A stretch of 5,999 nt of DNA from Candidatus Cloacimonadota bacterium (lineage in GTDB: Bacteria; Cloacimonadota; Cloacimonadia; Cloacimonadales; TCS61), in contig JAIORR010000153.1 in the NCBI GenBank assembly GCA_021108055.1, forward strand, positions 1-5,999. The letters are read 5' to 3'. Under the pieces are notes generated by a model that was given only the letters and a program-made list of their open reading frames with translations, was not told where the DNA came from and searched no databases. Positions 5,907 through 5,999 of this stretch are shown in pieces. How positions within the stretch are numbered: the stretch's first letter is position 1; every line of letters begins with the position of its first letter. The translations under genes were made by a program, and so were the position numbers.

Positions 5907-5925
5907 CTCGACCTGCCAGGTCGAG
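5907..5925. repeat. 19-nt palindrome, copy 2
   Basis: CTCGACCTGCCAGGTCGAG is identical to 4566-4584, again preceded by GTAA and followed by AA. An outer TGTAA (5902-5906) can pair with TTACA (5931-5935) around it. Six T residues at 5942-5947 come 16 bases after the palindrome, so it could weakly act as a terminator, but the distance argues against that. The remaining bases to 5999 show no gene that I can support. Confidence 0.85.
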
Positions 5926-5999
5926 AACGGTTACAAGGCTCTTTTTTAGTGTCACACAGAAATTATAAACCATCAAAATAAAATCTTTTACTTCAACAA

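Noticed and set aside
4566..5925. CRISPR array
   Set aside because: The repeats are 19-nt palindromes at irregular distances with a gene between them, not regularly spaced repeats with unique spacers.
5962..5967. TATAAT on the minus strand near the window end as a promoter -10 box
   Set aside because: The only TTGAAG-like -35 word is 23 bases away, too far, and no minus-strand gene follows.

Overview
The window carries a complete four-gene operon for a cytoplasmic group 3b [NiFe] hydrogenase ('sulfhydrogenase', NAD(P)-linked), followed on the same strand by the gene for its maturation endopeptidase and by a radical SAM gene of the YhcC/TIGR01212 type. DNA is AT-rich, with ordinary bacterial start and stop codons and strong AGGAGG ribosome binding sites in the operon. 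An anaerobic bacterium is the natural reading. The style of the intergenic palindromes recalls candidate-phylum FCB-group genomes such as Cloacimonadota, but that is an impression from memory and is not proven here.

Layout: 32-1048 hydB (iron-sulfur electron transfer subunit), 1061-1918 hydG (FAD/NAD(P)/2Fe-2S diaphorase subunit), 1927-2706 hydD (small subunit, three 4Fe-4S clusters), 2706-3992 hydA (NiFe large subunit), 4016-4054 a strong intrinsic terminator, 4084-4593 the maturation protease, 4594-4847 a gene-free stretch packed with palindromes, 4848-5792 the radical SAM gene, and 5793-5999 a second gene-free palindrome cluster. Gene order B-G-D-A is that of the Pyrococcus furiosus soluble hydrogenase operon.

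Function: electrons pass between NAD(P)H and the NiFe site by the route NAD(P)H - FAD and 2Fe-2S (HydG) - 4Fe-4S clusters (HydB) - three 4Fe-4S clusters (HydD) - NiFe site (HydA). The enzyme can evolve H2 from reduced nicotinamide nucleotide or take it up. The protease next door very likely trims the seven-residue tail of HydA after nickel insertion.

The most unusual content is outside the hydrogenase. A 55-nt REPIN-like element (5839-5893) has two GTAGT-headed 19-nt palindromes facing each other, with three compensated base-pair differences. A 19-nt palindrome occurs twice, on either side of the radical SAM gene. Palindromes preceded by GTAAC form the last codons of both the protease and the radical SAM gene, so both proteins end in repeat-encoded tails. 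Upstream of the radical SAM gene, three copies of a 9-nt word can form two mutually exclusive hairpins. I found no convincing new protein system.
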